Part shown: in pieces, positions 37,326-48,067 of the stretch
Layout of the letters: every line of letters starts with the position of its first letter
Position numbering within the stretch: position 1 is the first letter of the stretch
DNA from: Solibacillus sp. FSL W7-1464
Lineage (GTDB): Bacteria > Bacillota > Bacilli > Bacillales_A > Planococcaceae
Length of the DNA: 64,000 nucleotides
Assembly (NCBI RefSeq): GCF_038004425.1
Contig: NZ_JBBORC010000001.1
Location: 1,093,001-1,157,000 of the forward strand
Direction of reading: 5' to 3'
Made by a program: the position numbers and the translations under genes
The notes under the pieces: generated by a model
Databases searched by the model: none
What the model was told of the DNA's origin: nothing
Seen by the model: the letters and a program-made list of their open reading frames with translations, nothing else

Positions 37326-38867
37326 GTGAACAGGTTTATGAATTATATAGAGATCCACCGATTATATAAAGAGGGATTCTCAAAAAGTGCAATTGCAAAA
37401 AAGTTAAATATATCAAGAAATACAGTCATAGATTATTTGAATATGACGACTGAGGAATTTGAAGAGTTCATAAGTTCCTTACGGACTAGGGAGAAAAAAT
37501 TGGATCAGTTTCATGATGAAATACTTGAATGGTTACGTGAACATCCTGATTTATCAGGAGCACAGGTTTATGATTGGTTGGAGGAGAAATTCAACTTTAA
37601 AGAGGTCGCTGAAAATACCGTTCGGAATTACTTAAATGAATTAAGAGATCGTTATCATATCCCGAAAGTTTTGACTCAACGTACATATGCCACTGTTCCA
37701 GAACTACCAATGGGAAAACAAATACAGGTAGACTTTGGTCAAACAGTGGTAAAGGATAAAGATGGTCATAATAAGCGTTTGTACTTCATTGCTTTTATAC
37801 TTTCTCATTCAAGGTATAAATATGCGGAGTGGTTAGATCGTCCGTTTCGTACAGCTGATGTCATTCGAATGCATGAGAGTGCTTTCCATTATTTCGGGGG
37901 AATTTCTGAAGAAATTGTTTATGATCAGGATGCGTTATTAGCAGTAAGTGAAAATGCAGGTGATTTAATTATGACATCGGAATTTACCAAATACCATCAA
38001 ACACGGCAATTTAATATATATCTTTGTAGAAAAAGCGACCCGGAGTCGAAAGGAAAAATCGAACAAGTCGTTAAGTTTATCAAAAATAACTTCAGTAAAC
38101 ATCGTGTATTTGGTAACATCACAGATTGGAATCAATCTTGTCATGCCTGGCTCAAACGAACAGGAAACTATAAGGTACATCATAATACGAAAAAGAGACC
38201 TTCTGAAGTGCACGCCCTCGAAAAGCAACACTTAAAGAAAGTCTCTGGTACCTATATTTTCGAGAATATTCTCGCTTCTAGTATAACAAGAAGTATACAA
38301 AAGGACAATGTCATTCGTTTTGGCGGAAATCGATATAGTGTACCAAAAGGTACATTCAGAGGAGATGCGCCTAATATTGCATATGTTCAAGAAGATGATG
38401 GTTGGTTAATTATTCGATTAAAGCAAACTGGCTCAATATTAGCAAAACATAAAATTTCTAGTGAACGAGGTCGTGTTATTTCTGACCCTTCCCATCGAGA
38501 ATACGGAACATCTAAACGAGAATTATTAATCAAACAAATCGAAGATGTATTTTTAGATAAAGAAAATATTCAGTGGTTAATACATCAATTAAAAGAGCGA
38601 TACCCTCGACATTTAACTGATCAATTAAAAGTACTTGAACAAGCAATAAAGGTTTACCCTAATCATTGTGATCAGGCATTAGAAGAGGTGAAAAAACTCA
38701 ATATGACAAGTGCGAATGATTTTCGGGATATTGCCAACTCTCTATCTATACAGAGCCAAAAAGGCTCTCCTTCGGCTATTGAACTGAATCAGAAATATAA
38801 GGATTTGATTGCGCCAGAACGATCTGAAGATATTTATTTAAAAGTCTTAGCTGGAGGTAGAGATTAA
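37326..38867 (+). CDS. istA: IS21-family transposase IstA
   Basis: 513 residues: N-terminal helix-turn-helix (IHRLYKEGFSKSAIAKKLNISRN within 8-32), a DDE integrase core starting at QIQVDFGQT with the second Asp in EEIVYDQDALL and the Glu in SKGKIEQVVKF, and a C-terminal beta domain. It catalyses strand transfer. GTG start with GGTGAGG at about 8 bases; ATG 37338 is an alternative. One base separates it from istB. Confidence 0.93.
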   Translation: MNRFMNYIEIHRLYKEGFSKSAIAKKLNISRNTVIDYLNMTTEEFEEFISSLRTREKKLDQFHDEILEWLREHPDLSGAQVYDWLEEKFNFKEVAENTVRNYLNELRDRYHIPKVLTQRTYATVPELPMGKQIQVDFGQTVVKDKDGHNKRLYFIAFILSHSRYKYAEWLDRPFRTADVIRMHESAFHYFGGISEEIVYDQDALLAVSENAGDLIMTSEFTKYHQTRQFNIYLCRKSDPESKGKIEQVVKFIKNNFSKHRVFGNITDWNQSCHAWLKRTGNYKVHHNTKKRPSEVHALEKQHLKKVSGTYIFENILASSITRSIQKDNVIRFGGNRYSVPKGTFRGDAPNIAYVQEDDGWLIIRLKQTGSILAKHKISSERGRVISDPSHREYGTSKRELLIKQIEDVFLDKENIQWLIHQLKERYPRHLTDQLKVLEQAIKVYPNHCDQALEEVKKLNMTSANDFRDIANSLSIQSQKGSPSAIELNQKYKDLIAPERSEDIYLKVLAGGRD

Positions 38868-38868
38868 T

Positions 38869-39642
38869 ATGACCCATCCTTTCGAATTATTACAAGACAA
38901 ATGTCGCACCCTACGTCTGGCTGAGACAGCAAAAGAGTTGCCGAATCTAATGCGAGCAGCGGAATCAAAGAATTGGACTTATCATGAATTGATTCACGAA
39001 ATCTTGAGTTACGAATTGAACTGTAGAGAGAAAAAGAATAATGAGAGATTAATGAAGTGGGCTGAGTTTCCAGAGAAGTTAACTTTTGAAGAATATAACT
39101 TGAATGAACAATCAGCAATAGGAGAAAAACAACTTAATGTTCTAAAAGAATTGAATTGGGTTGAAGAATATTTCACATTAATTATGATGGGCCCAACTGG
39201 AGCTGGTAAAACGCATTTGTCGATCGCTTTAGGAATACACGCCGTGGAGAAAGGATACCAAGTATCCTTTATCTCCATGAGCCAACTCATGTATGTTTTA
39301 AAAACAAAAGAATATACCAACAAGTCGAAAACTCGTTACAAGCGGATTATTACATCTGATTTGATTATCATTGATGACGTGATGTACATGACATACGAAG
39401 CTCAGGAAGCTAACTTATTCTTTCAATTTATCTATGATTTATATGATAAAGCTGCATTTATATTGACATCAAACAAAGGTCCAGGAGAATGGGGGAAGTT
39501 TTTAGGAGACCCAACATTAACAACCGCTATTTTGGATCGCTTACTTCATCGAAGTGAGATTATCACATTTGACAAAGAGGCAGATAGTATTCGAATGAAA
39601 TATAGAAAGGCTTTATTCCAACATCAAACTGTTGAAACTTAA
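38869..39642 (+). CDS. istB: IS21-family helper ATPase IstB
   Basis: 257 residues of DnaC/IstB AAA ATPase: Walker A GPTGAGKTH near residue 107, Walker B LIIIDDVMYM. It selects target DNA and activates IstA. TGGAGG precedes the ATG, and the gene is coupled to istA. Full length. Confidence 0.94.
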   Translation: MTHPFELLQDKCRTLRLAETAKELPNLMRAAESKNWTYHELIHEILSYELNCREKKNNERLMKWAEFPEKLTFEEYNLNEQSAIGEKQLNVLKELNWVEEYFTLIMMGPTGAGKTHLSIALGIHAVEKGYQVSFISMSQLMYVLKTKEYTNKSKTRYKRIITSDLIIIDDVMYMTYEAQEANLFFQFIYDLYDKAAFILTSNKGPGEWGKFLGDPTLTTAILDRLLHRSEIITFDKEADSIRMKYRKALFQHQTVET

Positions 39643-39702
39643 TTGGTGAAAACTGTTGAAACTTACTTGTGAAAAACTGTTTAATTCTACTTGACGGTTA
39701 CA

Positions 39703-40110
39703 CAGCCAGCTAAAAGTCTCCGCTTTCTAAGGTTTCCTAAAGAAAGTTGATATTCAAAGCACGTATTCAAGACCACGTGTCAGCAATGATAATCACTCTT
39801 CATATGCGATGTTGTGTGACATTGAAATACCGTCCTGATTCCAAACGAAAAGGGTTTAAGTTAGTAGAGTAAGCAGTTACTTGGGTATGAAAATTTATCC
39901 ACTGGTACAACGAAATTCATTTACATAGCACTTTGAAATTTGTGAAGCAAGTGCAGTGCATTTTGGTAAACATATAGAAATTTTAGAGTGAAAAAGAAGC
40001 GTATGAAGTTGGGCGGGACAAACACGCAATTTGTCTGCTGAGCAGCAAGTGACTCTTATCCGATAAAAGATGATCGCTCAAGAAGAATAAAACATCCCCA
40101 TTATCTTATA
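39703..40110 (+). pseudogene. IS3-family transposase relic, 3' part
   Basis: Continues the relic split by IS21. Joined frames give FKTTCQQ..SLF (family: SRPRVSNDNPYSESLF), then TLKYRPDSKRKGFKLVE, KFIHWYNEIHLHSTLKFVKQVQ and EKEAYEVGRDKH, matching the conserved KYRPDYPxKGF, FVxWYNxxHRHSxIxFVTPxQR and the C-terminal end of IS3-family OrfB. Many stops: long dead. Confidence 0.7.
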
Positions 40111-40437
40111 AATATGTAGTGAAAGAAGTTTTACTTTCATTACTCATTAACAGGCCAACAAATGCAAAAAGATAAATTCGAATGAATTGGGGATTTTAAT
40201 GAACTAAATGTAAATATAGTAGAGAAATAAAATAGCTTGATCTACAACTATATTGTCAAAAACCGATGATGAAAATGAATTATTTTAAATCCTTTGGTTG
40301 TTATCACAATCAGTAATTAAATATATAGGGTGTAATCAACCATGGTGGTAAAGTATGAGAAAATAATGTGTCTGATGATATATCCAGGCATGTCAAAAGT
40401 GGTAGAAAACTGAAACTTCATCGGAGGGAGATAGTTA

Positions 40438-41498
40438 TGATAAATAATGATACGGTTATATATGTGCTAGTTCCTAGAAACGTTGTTACTGGTGGAACTG
40501 AAAGCCTCCATCAACTTGCATATGAGTTGAAAAAATTACATTCAAAAGTATTTATCCATTATATTAATTCTCAAGAATTAACTATACCTATAAAGTTTGA
40601 AAAGTATAAAATTCCAATTTCAAAGGAGATTGTAGATAGCGAGGAAAATTTGCTTATTGTACCGGAGACAAATACCGAATATTTGAATAAGGTGAAAGTA
40701 ATCCAAAAATGTATTTGGTGGCTTTCTTTAGATTACTATATTCGACAGTTGCCGAGAAATGCAACATATTATTTTTGTAAGAAACATAAATTACCGTTGT
40801 ATCTAACACCATTAGTAACACAGTTACTGCGAATTGCAGGTAAATTAAAAACAAATATATATTCTTTTAACGATTATAATAGACCGGTTTTTCATTTATA
40901 TAACTGCGAATATGTAAGGGGATTTTTAGAAGGGCAAGGTGTTAGCGATGAAAATATGATGTATTTATGTGGACCAATTGGTGATGAATATTTTGAACGG
41001 AAAATAGAAAAAAAACATAATATCGTTGCATATAACCCTGCTAAAGGGTTTGAGGTTACTAAACAAATTATAGAAAAGGTCGATAGAAAGGGATTAAATT
41101 TAAATTTTATTCCAATCAAAAATTTAGATACACAAGGAGTAATTAAACTTTTGTCTGAAGCAAAGCTCTATATAGACTTTGGCTATTTTCCAGGACCCGA
41201 ACGAATTCCTCGTGAAGCTGTGACTTTAAATACTAATATAATCACTTCGTTAAGTGGAAGTGCAAAAAATGATGTAGATGTCCCAATACCTGGAGAGTAT
41301 AAGTTTGATTTGAATAAATTGGAGATAAATATTGATAATATAGTTGATAAAATGTGTGAATTGATATTTGAGTATGATATACATCTTTCCAAATTTGATA
41401 ATTATCGTAAAAAGGTAATTGATCAGAAGGAAATTTTTTATACTAATTTAAAGGCTTTTTACAAGAAAATAGAAATCAATCAGAAGGTAGGAGATTAA
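40438..41498 (+). CDS. Putative GT-B glycosyltransferase
   Basis: About 353 residues. An N-terminal Rossmann-like half with [22 protein letters not shown] (a GGTE loop near residues 18-21) and a C-terminal half with [27 protein letters not shown] resembling the donor-binding region of GT4-like enzymes. ATG 40438 follows GGAGGGAG; a longer frame from 40368 has no site. It is first after the mobile-element region and ends 1 base before rmlA. Family assignment is loose. Confidence 0.65.
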
Positions 41499-41499
41499 A

Positions 41500-42378
41500 G
41501 TGAAAGGCATAATTTTAGCAGGTGGTAGTGGGACTCGATTATATCCTTTAACTATGGTTACAAGTAAACAATTATTACCAATTTATGACAAACCAATGAT
41601 TTTTTACCCATTATCAACTTTAATGCTTGCAGGGATTAGAGATATATTAATTATATCAACACCAGAAGATACTCAGCGCTTCGCATCCTTATTAGGTAAC
41701 GGCTCGCAATTTGGGATAAATCTTGAGTATAAAGTTCAGCCGAGCCCTGATGGACTAGCTCAGGCTTTCTTAATAGGAGAGGAGTTTATTGGTAACGATT
41801 CTGTTGCGATGGTATTAGGAGATAACATTTACTATGGCAGTGGTATGAGAAAAATATTACAACGTGCAGCAAATAAAGCTAGTGGTGCAACTGTATTTGG
41901 ATATCATGTGCAAGATCCGAAGCGCTTTGGAGTAGTAGAATTTGATCGGAATGGCAAGGTAATTAGTGTTGAAGAAAAGCCTGAAATACCTAAATCTAAT
42001 TATGCAATTACTGGGTTATATTTTTATGACAACCGTGTTATTGATATTGCTAAAAATGTCCAACCATCTGCACGTGGTGAACTTGAAATCACCTCTATAA
42101 ATGAAGCTTATTTAACTTTGGGTGAATTGGAAGTAGAACTATTAGGTCGAGGCTTTACTTGGTTGGATACAGGTACACATCAGAGTTTAGTAGAAGCAAC
42201 TAATTTCGTAAAGACAGTGGAAGAACATCAGGGAATTAAGATTGCTGCACCCGAAGAAATTGCTTACATTAATGGTTGGATTACGAAGGAACAACTAAGG
42301 GAATGCGGAGAAAAACTTAGTAAAACCGGATATGGACAATATTTAATGAGAGTAGCTAATGGACAAGTTCAATATTAA
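41500..42378 (+). CDS. rmlA: Glucose-1-phosphate thymidylyltransferase
   Basis: 292 residues, first enzyme of dTDP-L-rhamnose synthesis. [11 protein letters not shown] near the start, [13 protein letters not shown], and VLGDNIYYG are all typical. GTG start with TAGGAG at normal spacing. Order rmlA-C-D-B with small gaps, one operon. Confidence 0.96.
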   Translation: MKGIILAGGSGTRLYPLTMVTSKQLLPIYDKPMIFYPLSTLMLAGIRDILIISTPEDTQRFASLLGNGSQFGINLEYKVQPSPDGLAQAFLIGEEFIGNDSVAMVLGDNIYYGSGMRKILQRAANKASGATVFGYHVQDPKRFGVVEFDRNGKVISVEEKPEIPKSNYAITGLYFYDNRVIDIAKNVQPSARGELEITSINEAYLTLGELEVELLGRGFTWLDTGTHQSLVEATNFVKTVEEHQGIKIAAPEEIAYINGWITKEQLRECGEKLSKTGYGQYLMRVANGQVQY

Positions 42379-42398
42379 TTGAAAGAAGTGAAATAGAA

Positions 42399-42959
42399 AT
42401 GAAGTTTACTAAAACTAATTTAGAGGGTGTAATTATCATTGAACCAGCTATATTTGGTGATCATCGTGGCTGGTTTATGGAAACTTATAATGACGCTAAT
42501 TTTTTTGAGGCTGGAATTAATATAAATTTTGTTCAAGATAATCAATCATTCTCAGCTAATAAAGGTACGCTAAGAGGATTACATTATCAATTAAACCCTA
42601 AAGCACAATCGAAATTGGTACGTTGCGCTAGAGGGGCAATTTATGATGTTGCTGTAGATATTCGTAAAGGTAGTCCTACTTTTGCCAAGTGGTTTGGAAT
42701 TGAATTAACTGCAGAAAATAAAAAGCAATTATTAATTCCAAAAGGATTCGCCCATGGTTTCATGACCTTAACGGAAGATGTAGAAGTTCAATATAAAGTG
42801 GACGAGCTGTATTCTCCAGAATATGACAAAGGTATTCTTTGGAACGATCCTGAAATTGGAATAGAATGGCCTATGGATATCAAACCTATCTTATCTGTAA
42901 AAGATGAAAAGGCCCCTTTATTATTGAATGCGGAGAAAAACTTCAACTTTGGAGAGTAA
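42399..42959 (+). CDS. rmlC: dTDP-4-dehydrorhamnose 3,5-epimerase
   Basis: 186-residue cupin; signature NKGTLRGLHYQ with the catalytic His, and the conserved YDVAVDIRKGSPTF and GFAHGF segments. It epimerises the 4-keto-6-deoxyglucose intermediate for rhamnose. Ends 4 bases before rmlD. Confidence 0.96.
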   Translation: MKFTKTNLEGVIIIEPAIFGDHRGWFMETYNDANFFEAGININFVQDNQSFSANKGTLRGLHYQLNPKAQSKLVRCARGAIYDVAVDIRKGSPTFAKWFGIELTAENKKQLLIPKGFAHGFMTLTEDVEVQYKVDELYSPEYDKGILWNDPEIGIEWPMDIKPILSVKDEKAPLLLNAEKNFNFGE

Positions 42960-42963
42960 TGTT

Positions 42964-43821
42964 ATGAAGGTATTGGTTACAGGATATACAGGTCAACTTG
43001 GACATGATGTAGTTCAATATGGAGTGAAACTCGGATTAAACATGGTAGGGATAGGATCAAAAGACTTAGATATAACAAATCAATCCAAAGTTCTTGATTA
43101 TGTAAAAAAAATTAATCCAGAAGCAATAATTCACTGCGCTGCTTATACGGCAGTTGATAAAGCGGAAGATAATAAGGATATGTGCTGGGAAGTGAATGTT
43201 GAAGGAACAAAAAATCTAGCTCTAGCTGCAAAGGACATTAATGCAAAGTTTATTTATATAAGTACTGACTATGTGTTTAATGGCGAAGGAGAAACTCCAT
43301 TTAAGGAAAAGGACAAACCAAATCCAGTTGGTTATTATGGATTGACAAAATATGAAGGAGAAAAGTTAGTAAAGCAATTATTAAATAAATGGTTTATTGT
43401 ACGTATTTCATGGGTTTTTGGGATAAACGGAAATAATTTTGTGAAAACAATGTTAAGATTAGCAGAATCCCAGACGGAATTAAATGTGGTTGGCGACCAG
43501 ATTGGTTCTCCCACTTATACATTTGATTTAGCACATTTATTAATAGATATGGTTCAAAGCGAGAAGTATGGAACTTATCATTGTTCTAATGAAGGTTTCT
43601 GTAGCTGGGCTGAATTTGCAAAGGAAATTTTCAGTCAAGCTAATGTTGGGGTTAAAGTAAATCCTATTTCCACTGAAGAGTATCCAACTCGAGTAGTACG
43701 GCCTAAGAACTCAAGGATGTCCAAACAAAAGCTCGTAGAAAATGGTTTTACTCCATTATCAAATTGGCAAGATGCTGTTAAGAGATATTTAAGAGAATTA
43801 ATTAATACAGAGGTGAAATAG
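42964..43821 (+). CDS. rmlD: dTDP-4-dehydrorhamnose reductase
   Basis: 285 residues of RmlD-type SDR: GYTGQLGHDV nucleotide motif, HCAAYTAVDKAE, STDYVFNGEG, catalytic YGLTKYEGE. Last step to dTDP-L-rhamnose. ATG 42964 has GGAGAG upstream; the frame runs further left inside rmlC without a site. The stop touches the rmlB start. Confidence 0.96.
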   Translation: MKVLVTGYTGQLGHDVVQYGVKLGLNMVGIGSKDLDITNQSKVLDYVKKINPEAIIHCAAYTAVDKAEDNKDMCWEVNVEGTKNLALAAKDINAKFIYISTDYVFNGEGETPFKEKDKPNPVGYYGLTKYEGEKLVKQLLNKWFIVRISWVFGINGNNFVKTMLRLAESQTELNVVGDQIGSPTYTFDLAHLLIDMVQSEKYGTYHCSNEGFCSWAEFAKEIFSQANVGVKVNPISTEEYPTRVVRPKNSRMSKQKLVENGFTPLSNWQDAVKRYLRELINTEVK

Positions 43822-44841
43822 ATGACTAAGAAGAAAATCCTTGTAACTGGTGGTGCAGGATTCATTGGTGGTAATTTTGTACAGTACATGGTTAAAAAGT
43901 ATCCTAACTATGATATTTATAATTTAGACTTATTAACATATGCAGGAGATTTAACTAAACATCGTGATATTGAAACAAATGAAAACTATTATTTTATAAA
44001 AGGAGATATTTCCGACCGCGAAAAAATTATTCAACTTTTTGAAAAGGAAAAATTTGATTATGTAGTCCATTTTGCTGCAGAAAGTCACGTAGATCGTTCA
44101 ATAACAAATCCGGGAATATTTGTTCATACAAATATTATAGGAACTCAAGTATTATTGGATGCAGCAAAACAAGTGGGTGTTATTAAATTCATACACGTAT
44201 CCACGGATGAGGTATATGGAGAATTGGATTTTGATCCTAATACATTTTTTACTGAAGAAACTCCATTACAACCAAATAGCCCTTATAGTGCAAGCAAAGC
44301 TTCTTCTGACTTATTAGTTCGAGCTTATTATGAAACATATGGTTTACCTGTAAATATTACCCGTTGTTCTAACAACTATGGACCCTATCATTTCCCTGAA
44401 AAGTTGATTCCTTTAACAATTTCTCGGGTATTGAACGAACAAAAGATTCCCGTGTATGGTGATGGCAAAAACATACGTGATTGGTTACACGTACTTGATC
44501 ACTGTGCTGCTATTGACTTAGTTATGCACGAAGGAATAAAAGGTGAGATCTATAATGTTGGTGGGCATAATGAACGTACTAATTTAGAAGTTGTCAAAAC
44601 AATTATTAGTACACTAGGAAAATCCGAAGATTTAATTGAGTTTGTAACAGATCGTTTAGGACATGATAAACGTTATGCAATTGATCCAACTAAATTAGAA
44701 AACTTAGGTTGGAAACCAACCTATACATTTGAAACTGGAATTGCTCAAACAATTCAATGGTATCTTGATAATAAAGAATGGTGGGAGCAAATTATTAGTG
44801 GTGAATACCGTAATTACTTTGAAAATCAATACAATATATGA
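43822..44841 (+). CDS. rmlB: dTDP-glucose 4,6-dehydratase
   Basis: 339 residues: GGAGFIGGNF, HFAAESHVDRSI, STDEVYG, YSASKASSD catalytic Tyr/Lys, NNYGPYHFPEKLIPL. Second step of the rhamnose pathway. Starts on the base after the rmlD stop with GAGGTGA upstream. Confidence 0.97.
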   Translation: MTKKKILVTGGAGFIGGNFVQYMVKKYPNYDIYNLDLLTYAGDLTKHRDIETNENYYFIKGDISDREKIIQLFEKEKFDYVVHFAAESHVDRSITNPGIFVHTNIIGTQVLLDAAKQVGVIKFIHVSTDEVYGELDFDPNTFFTEETPLQPNSPYSASKASSDLLVRAYYETYGLPVNITRCSNNYGPYHFPEKLIPLTISRVLNEQKIPVYGDGKNIRDWLHVLDHCAAIDLVMHEGIKGEIYNVGGHNERTNLEVVKTIISTLGKSEDLIEFVTDRLGHDKRYAIDPTKLENLGWKPTYTFETGIAQTIQWYLDNKEWWEQIISGEYRNYFENQYNI

Positions 44842-44857
44842 AGCCTAGGAGTTTGAA

Positions 44858-46165
44858 ATGAAAGGTAAAATAGCAAAACAAAATAAACAGCCGTTTATAC
44901 GAAATGTAATAATATTGGTTACCGGGACTGCTGCAGCACAAGTGATTACAATGTTGCTCTCTCCTATTATTACACGTTTATATGGTCCTGAAAGCTATGG
45001 AGTTATGGGGACATTTATGGCTATTATTGGTCTATTTACACCAATTGCAGCATTAACATATCCAACGGCAATTGTTTTACCTAAAAGCGATAGAGAAGCA
45101 AAAGGAATTGTTAAATTATCTATATATATAACAATTTTAATGTTTATATTTTCCTCTGTTATTTTACTTATATTTAATAAATCCATTATTGAATTATTTA
45201 AGATTGAATCTGTGTCGTCTTACTTATTTTTAATTCCTGTTGCTATCCTTTTCGGGGGATTATTAGAAACAATTGAACAATGGCTAATCCGAACAAAACA
45301 ATTCCGGATTTCTGCTAAAATATCTATAATTCAAGCATTGCTTATTCAAGGCGGAAAAGCAGGCATCGGTTTAATTCATCCAGTTGCAATAGTCCTTATT
45401 ATATTCTCTGCTATACAAAGTGGAGTAAAGGCTTTTCTTATGCTTTTATTTTCTAAAAATACAGAGGGGAAAATTTCATTAAATTTTTTAAATAGCAGGC
45501 AATCTTTAAAAACTCTTTCGAAGCAATATAAGGATTTTCCAATATACCGTGCACCACAAGTATTTTTAAATGCTACTTCACAAAGTTTACCGATCTTATT
45601 GTTAACAACTTTCTTTGGACCTGTAGCAGCAGGTTTTTATACACTTGGCAGAACAGTTTTGAATATTCCAGCAACATTAATTGGAAAGTCGGTAGGCGAC
45701 GTATTTTATCCAAGAATTTCTCAAGCAGCTAATGAAGGAGAAAATTTAACCATCTTAATAAAAAAGGCCACACTATCACTTGTAGTTGTTGGAATTATCC
45801 CGTATGGTATTGTAATAATATTTGGTCCCGAGCTTTTTAACTTTGTATTCGGACAAGAATGGACAATTGCTGGAGAATATGCAAGGTGGATTGCTATATG
45901 GGTTTTCTTCATGTTTATTAACCAGCCGAGTATTCGTGCCTTGCCAGTTATAAATGCTCAATCTTTTCATTTGAAATATTCTGTATTAACGTTAATAATT
46001 CGAGTGTTAACTCTCGCAATTGGGTATTTTGTATTTTCAAGTGATATAGCTGCTATTGCCTTACTCGGATTATCCGCTGCGTTATTAAATCTTATATTAA
46101 TTTTAATTACAATACAGTTAAGTAAAAAATTTGATCGACAACGAAAAAATCTTAACGTAATCTAA
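44858..46165 (+). CDS. Wzx-type polysaccharide flippase
   Basis: 435 residues with about twelve to fourteen membrane segments, of the MOP/polysaccharide-synthase family. The early GTAAAQVITMLLSPIITRLYGPESYG segment is typical. It should move lipid-linked repeat units across the membrane for the Wzy polymerase at 35.3 kb. TAGGAG precedes the ATG. Confidence 0.88.
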   Translation: MKGKIAKQNKQPFIRNVIILVTGTAAAQVITMLLSPIITRLYGPESYGVMGTFMAIIGLFTPIAALTYPTAIVLPKSDREAKGIVKLSIYITILMFIFSSVILLIFNKSIIELFKIESVSSYLFLIPVAILFGGLLETIEQWLIRTKQFRISAKISIIQALLIQGGKAGIGLIHPVAIVLIIFSAIQSGVKAFLMLLFSKNTEGKISLNFLNSRQSLKTLSKQYKDFPIYRAPQVFLNATSQSLPILLLTTFFGPVAAGFYTLGRTVLNIPATLIGKSVGDVFYPRISQAANEGENLTILIKKATLSLVVVGIIPYGIVIIFGPELFNFVFGQEWTIAGEYARWIAIWVFFMFINQPSIRALPVINAQSFHLKYSVLTLIIRVLTLAIGYFVFSSDIAAIALLGLSAALLNLILILITIQLSKKFDRQRKNLNVI

Positions 46166-46237
46166 CTTTTTTCTTTTAAATACTTCAATCTACTAGAAAC
46201 AGAAAATAAAGCACATGAACATGGATGGCGATAAAAA

Positions 46238-48004
46238 ATGAGTGATTTTATATATTCAAAAAAGAAAATAGAAAATGGAATATTGTCCAAGGAAATACAG
46301 AAAATATATCAGGATGATAAACCATCAGTTCAAGAATTCCATGGCGAATGGGGCTCGCTAGCTGTTAGTGATAATATATACAATGGATTTCAACTTTATG
46401 AAACAGATGATTATATATTAGTAGTTATAGGTGGGCCGTTATTGTGTTTCTTGGATAAGCAGTTTTTAGAAGATAATCATACATCTGAGGGCACAAAGCA
46501 AATTTATGAAAGAATTATGAAAGGGTTAATGGCTTGGGATCAGGACTTAAGCGGACCATTTGCAATCCTGATTATAAATAAAAAAACATCAAAGGTTGAA
46601 TGTATTACTGACTTAATGTCATTTATACCAGTGTACTCCTTATGTGATTCTGGAAACATATTACTTTCAACTCATGTGGATGCTTTAGCAAGAGCTTCAG
46701 GTCAGCAATATAATATTGATTTTGTTTCAGAAGCAGACTTTATTCTTCATGGTGTAGTAACTTATCCATATACAATTTATAAAAATATTAGACAAATTGC
46801 ACCAGCATCCAAGCACTTAATCGTTGCTAATAATACTGATATATTTACTGGAAATTATTGGATTCCAAGAGAAAAAGAGAAGTATAACTCAATTGATCAA
46901 GCAGCTTATGATTTAAGACAGGCTTTACAAAACTATGTCAATAACATTGCTGGTAGTATGACTAAAATAGGACAATTTATTAGTGGTGGGGAAGATTCAC
47001 GTATACTCTCAGGACTGCTACCTAAAGATAGTACTAGAGATGCCTTTATATTCTTAGATAATATGAATCGTGAAGGAAAAGTAGCAAAAAAAGCTGCTCA
47101 ATCTTACGGGGCAAACTTTAAAGTTGAATTACGAAGTAAATCTCATTATATAGATATACTCCCAGTTTGTCATCATCTAGTTGGTAGTGGCGCTCAATAT
47201 CATCATGTGCATACCTTTGGCTTTCATAAAAAGTGCATGTTAAATGAGTATCCAGCAGTTTTTGGAGGATTATTTGCTGATGCTTTATTAAAGGGGGCAC
47301 GTATTAAAAAAATTCGCAGTTCAATAAGATTTCCTTTTTTACCTCAAATAAAGAACTCAAATTATTCAGCGGCCGCCCCTGTAAATAGCGGCATTTTTAA
47401 TAAAGAGGTTTTGTCACAATTAAATAATCGTCGTCAAGACCACCTGAACTATGTTAGCAGTTTTCGAAATAATTCTGCTGATGAATGGTTTGAACTCTGG
47501 CCGAGTTCTATGAATATGAGCATACCCAATATTTATGGTAATAGAAGATTATTTAGAAGCTATGAACCATTTATGTCAAAAGACGTTATTAAAATAAGTG
47601 CTAGTATTCCACAGAGGTGGAAACTTAATAGAAGATTATTCCGTCTTGCAGCAAAACCTCTATTAAAACAAACCAAATGGTTACTACATGGAGAAGGTAG
47701 ATTGCCATACTTTCCATGGTACTTCAATATGTTTGTGCAATTTTTGTTTTGGTCTTATTATCAGATAGGAAAAAGAATAGGATTAATTAAAGGGAATCAA
47801 GGACCATGGGGGGAATGGAATAAAGTTATCAAGAGCACGTCATGGGAAAGGGCTATGGACAATTATTCTGATGGTATTAAGAGAATAGAAAAAGTACTAA
47901 ATGAGAAAAATGTAAGAAAATTATTTAATGATACTGATTTAAATCAAATGCAGCAAATAAATTTAATGCAGGTTATATATAGTTTAAGTAAAAAAAGCCT
48001 CTAA
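46238..48004 (+). CDS. Asparagine-synthase-like protein without glutaminase Cys
   Basis: 588 residues. The C-terminal synthetase half has the PP-loop SGGEDS (249-254) and a later FGGLFADALLKG resembling the family's GGxGADE region, so it should adenylate a carboxylate. The N-terminal half keeps the Ntn-like shape (EFHGEWGSLAV, LSGPFAILI, TDLMSFIPVYS) but has Ser, not Cys, at position 2, so it cannot release ammonia from glutamine in the normal way. Such proteins in polysaccharide clusters amidate uronic acids; lasso-peptide cyclases are another Cys-less branch, but no lasso precursor or partners are here. Next to ugd, a uronic acid in the glycan is the likeliest substrate (inference). Weak ribosome site. 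Confidence 0.75.
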   Translation: MSDFIYSKKKIENGILSKEIQKIYQDDKPSVQEFHGEWGSLAVSDNIYNGFQLYETDDYILVVIGGPLLCFLDKQFLEDNHTSEGTKQIYERIMKGLMAWDQDLSGPFAILIINKKTSKVECITDLMSFIPVYSLCDSGNILLSTHVDALARASGQQYNIDFVSEADFILHGVVTYPYTIYKNIRQIAPASKHLIVANNTDIFTGNYWIPREKEKYNSIDQAAYDLRQALQNYVNNIAGSMTKIGQFISGGEDSRILSGLLPKDSTRDAFIFLDNMNREGKVAKKAAQSYGANFKVELRSKSHYIDILPVCHHLVGSGAQYHHVHTFGFHKKCMLNEYPAVFGGLFADALLKGARIKKIRSSIRFPFLPQIKNSNYSAAAPVNSGIFNKEVLSQLNNRRQDHLNYVSSFRNNSADEWFELWPSSMNMSIPNIYGNRRLFRSYEPFMSKDVIKISASIPQRWKLNRRLFRLAAKPLLKQTKWLLHGEGRLPYFPWYFNMFVQFLFWSYYQIGKRIGLIKGNQGPWGEWNKVIKSTSWERAMDNYSDGIKRIEKVLNEKNVRKLFNDTDLNQMQQINLMQVIYSLSKKSL

Positions 48005-48067
48005 ATATATTAGCTAATTAAAGATTTTATAATAAAAAATTAAAATACCAAATTGAAGGTGTTAAAA

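Larger units (their letters stand above)
37183..39706 (+). mobile_element. IS21-family insertion sequence with 4-bp target duplication
   Basis: Element 37187-39702 (2516 bp) flanked by CAGC at 37183-37186 and 39703-39706. Ends are inverted: left TGTAAACGCTAAACTAGAG, right (reverse complement) TGTAACCGTCAAGTAGAAT, both continuing into AACAGTTTT-CACAA-type subterminal repeats that recur two to three times inside each end, as in IS21 elements. It carries istA and istB intact, so it may be mobile. Confidence 0.85.

Noticed and set aside
46238-48004. Lasso-peptide cyclase
   Set aside because: The Cys-less asparagine-synthase layout fits, but no precursor peptide, PqqD-like or transglutaminase-like partner is present, and the context is polysaccharide synthesis.
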